Assembly (NCBI GenBank): GCA_025757745.1
Contig: CP107217.1
Span: 62,001-126,000 of the forward strand
Direction: 5' to 3'
Origin: Coriobacteriaceae bacterium
Lineage (GTDB): Bacteria; Actinomycetota; Coriobacteriia; Coriobacteriales; Coriobacteriaceae
Length of the DNA: 64,000 nucleotides
Shown here: piece by piece, positions 62,751-64,000 of the stretch
Layout: the number at the start of each line of letters is the position of its first letter
Numbering within the stretch: the stretch's first letter is position 1
Notes under the pieces: generated by a model
The model's input: the letters and a program-made list of their open reading frames with translations, nothing else
Told to the model about the DNA's origin: nothing
Database searches by the model: none
Program-made: the position numbers and the translations under genes

Positions 62751-64000
62751 TTACTCGCCCAGCAGGCTCTTGGTGATCGAAGCGGCGGCCTTCTTGCCGG
62801 CGCCCATCGCCAGAATGACCGTAGCGGCACCGGTGACGATGTCGCCGCCGGCCCAGATGCGGGGATCGGTGGTCTGGCCGGTCTCCTCGTCGGCAACGAT
62901 GTAGCCCCACTTGTTGAGCTCCATCTTGCCGCCGATCTTCTTTGCGAAGGGGTTGGCGTTGGTGCCGATAGCCGAGATCGCGACGTCGCAGGGGATCTCC
63001 TCGATGGCGCCCTCGATGGGCACCGGACGACGGCGGCCGGACTCGTCGGGCTCGCCGAGCTCCATCTTCTGGACCTTGACGGCGCACACGGAGCCGTCCT
63101 CGCCAGCGACAAACTCGAGCGGGGAGACGAGCGGCAGAACCTCGACGCCCTCGGCCTTGGCATGGTGCAGCTCGGCGCGACGGCAGGGCATCTCGTCCTC
63201 GGTACGACGGTAGGCGATGATGGCGTGCTCGGCGCCCAGACGCTTGGCGGTACGGACGGCGTCCATAGCCACGTTGCCGCCACCAAAGACGACGACGTTC
63301 TTGCCGTGCTTGGTGGGGGTGTCGTACTCGGGGAACTTGTTAGCCTTCATCAGGTTCACGCGGGTGAGGTACTCGTTAGCGAAGAAGACGTTGGGCAGGT
63401 TCTCGCCGGGGACGTTGAGGAACTTGGGCAGGCCAGCGCCGGTCGCCACGTAGATGGCGTCGAAGCCCTGCTCGAACAGCTCCTCGGCCGTGGCCATGTT
63501 GCCCACGACGGAGTTGTACTCAAACTTGACGCCCATGTCCTCCAGGCCGTCAATCTCGCGCTTGACGACTGCCTTGGGCAGACGGAACTCGGGGATGCCG
63601 TAGACCAGCACGCCGCCGCCGGTAAAGAAGGCCTCAAAGACGGTGACGTCAAAACCGTTACGGGCGAGCTCGCCGGCGCAGGTGATGCCGGACGGGCCGG
63701 AGCCGACGACGGCAACCTTCTTGCCGTTCTTGGGGGCCATCTTGGGCGTGGAGGCGAGCTCGGGGCGGTCACCCAGGAAGCGCTCGAGCTGGCCGATGGC
63801 CACGGGCTCGGACTTCTTGCCACGGATGCACTTGCCCTCGCACTGGTTCTCCTGCGGGCAGACGCGGCCGCAGATGGCGGGAAGCATGGAGTCCTCGCGG
63901 ATGGTATCGAGAGCGCCGCCGAAGTCCTTCGCGCGGATCTGCTCGATAAAGCGGGGGATGTTGATGTTGACGGGGCAGCCCTCAACACAGAACGGCTTCT
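62751..64000 (-). CDS. gltD: NADPH-dependent glutamate synthase small-subunit type flavoprotein, partial
   Basis: The frame runs off the window edge, so the N-terminus is missing; 415 residues are visible. It starts within a 4Fe-4S ferredoxin-like domain (FCVEGCPVNINIP, then CGRVCPQENQCEGKC). It continues with a FAD-binding Rossmann motif (VAVVGSGPSGITCAGELA), GGGVLVYGIPEFRLPK, an NADPH-binding motif (VVVFGGGNVAMDAVRTAKRLG) and the late FAD segment RIWAGGDIVTGAATVI. This is the family of glutamate synthase beta subunits and free-standing homologues such as NADPH:ferredoxin oxidoreductases (SudA/NfnB type). The large subunit is not in the window, so the precise role is open. It ends at its own terminator. 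Confidence 0.88.
   Translation of the reverse strand, partial: KPFCVEGCPVNINIPRFIEQIRAKDFGGALDTIREDSMLPAICGRVCPQENQCEGKCIRGKKSEPVAIGQLERFLGDRPELASTPKMAPKNGKKVAVVGSGPSGITCAGELARNGFDVTVFEAFFTGGGVLVYGIPEFRLPKAVVKREIDGLEDMGVKFEYNSVVGNMATAEELFEQGFDAIYVATGAGLPKFLNVPGENLPNVFFANEYLTRVNLMKANKFPEYDTPTKHGKNVVVFGGGNVAMDAVRTAKRLGAEHAIIAYRRTEDEMPCRRAELHHAKAEGVEVLPLVSPLEFVAGEDGSVCAVKVQKMELGEPDESGRRRPVPIEGAIEEIPCDVAISAIGTNANPFAKKIGGKMELNKWGYIVADEETGQTTDPRIWAGGDIVTGAATVILAMGAGKKAAASITKSLLGE

Overview
The window reads as chromosomal DNA of a high-GC member of the Coriobacteriia, most like Collinsella. This rests on the dnaN-recF-dciA-gyrB-gyrA order, Actinobacteria-like proteins, a LuxR regulator fused to a 12-TM carrier, and sortase-anchored surface proteins ending in an actinobacterial-style Arg/Lys tail. 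The genus is inference from gene content and sequence style; no database was searched.

Layout. 1-7104: replication and topology genes from the origin-proximal cluster (dnaN 3' end, recF, dciA-like, gyrB, gyrA). 7105-7750: a long inverted repeat, then tRNA-Ile, tRNA-Ala, tRNA-Ile. 7865-11191: a bifunctional-nuclease protein, two unknowns and typA. 11321-13262: two minus-strand membrane proteins. 13400-14400: hairpins, two tRNA-Ser genes and an AT-richer gene-poor stretch. 14427-17731: rpsF-ssb-rpsR-rplI-dnaB. 17823-21251: purA, purD and a NUDIX hydrolase. 21499-24256: an ABC exporter and an unknown membrane protein. 24554-29472: carA-carB. 29473-30390: a gene-free stretch rich in inverted repeats. 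30391-36804: a 2137-residue surface GH31 glycosidase. 37022-38979: purE, a class B sortase and a MoaE-like protein. 39070-40299: a membrane protein. 40595-44222: purF-purM-purN. 44457-45265: a RelB/DinJ-like plus PIN toxin-antitoxin pair. 45331-47670: an orphan PTS EIIA, a PrsA-like foldase and a YqeY protein. 48023-51052: a polar amino-acid ABC transporter. 51101-53181: a cytidylate-kinase-like protein and the LuxR-carrier protein. 53408-62356: two large surface proteins with LAxTG-type anchors. 62751-64000: 3' part of a gltD-type flavoprotein.

Pathways. De novo purine synthesis is spread over three places (purA/purD, purE, purF/M/N). Pyrimidine and arginine precursor supply is carAB. Surface biology is prominent: three wall-anchored proteins and one sortase.

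The least explained content is intergenic. (i) Two 146-147 bp elements, each directly behind a stop codon, keep constant helix lengths while the paired bases change together. (ii) Five 55-bp units with 14-bp inverted ends lie behind two paralogous anchor domains. (iii) About ten palindromes carry a GGGAC core, resembling REP/RAYT-type repeats. (iv) A 203-bp MITE-like element has 28-bp perfect inverted ends. (v) Two long GC-rich inverted repeats share a 10-mer. These are the best candidates for something undescribed.
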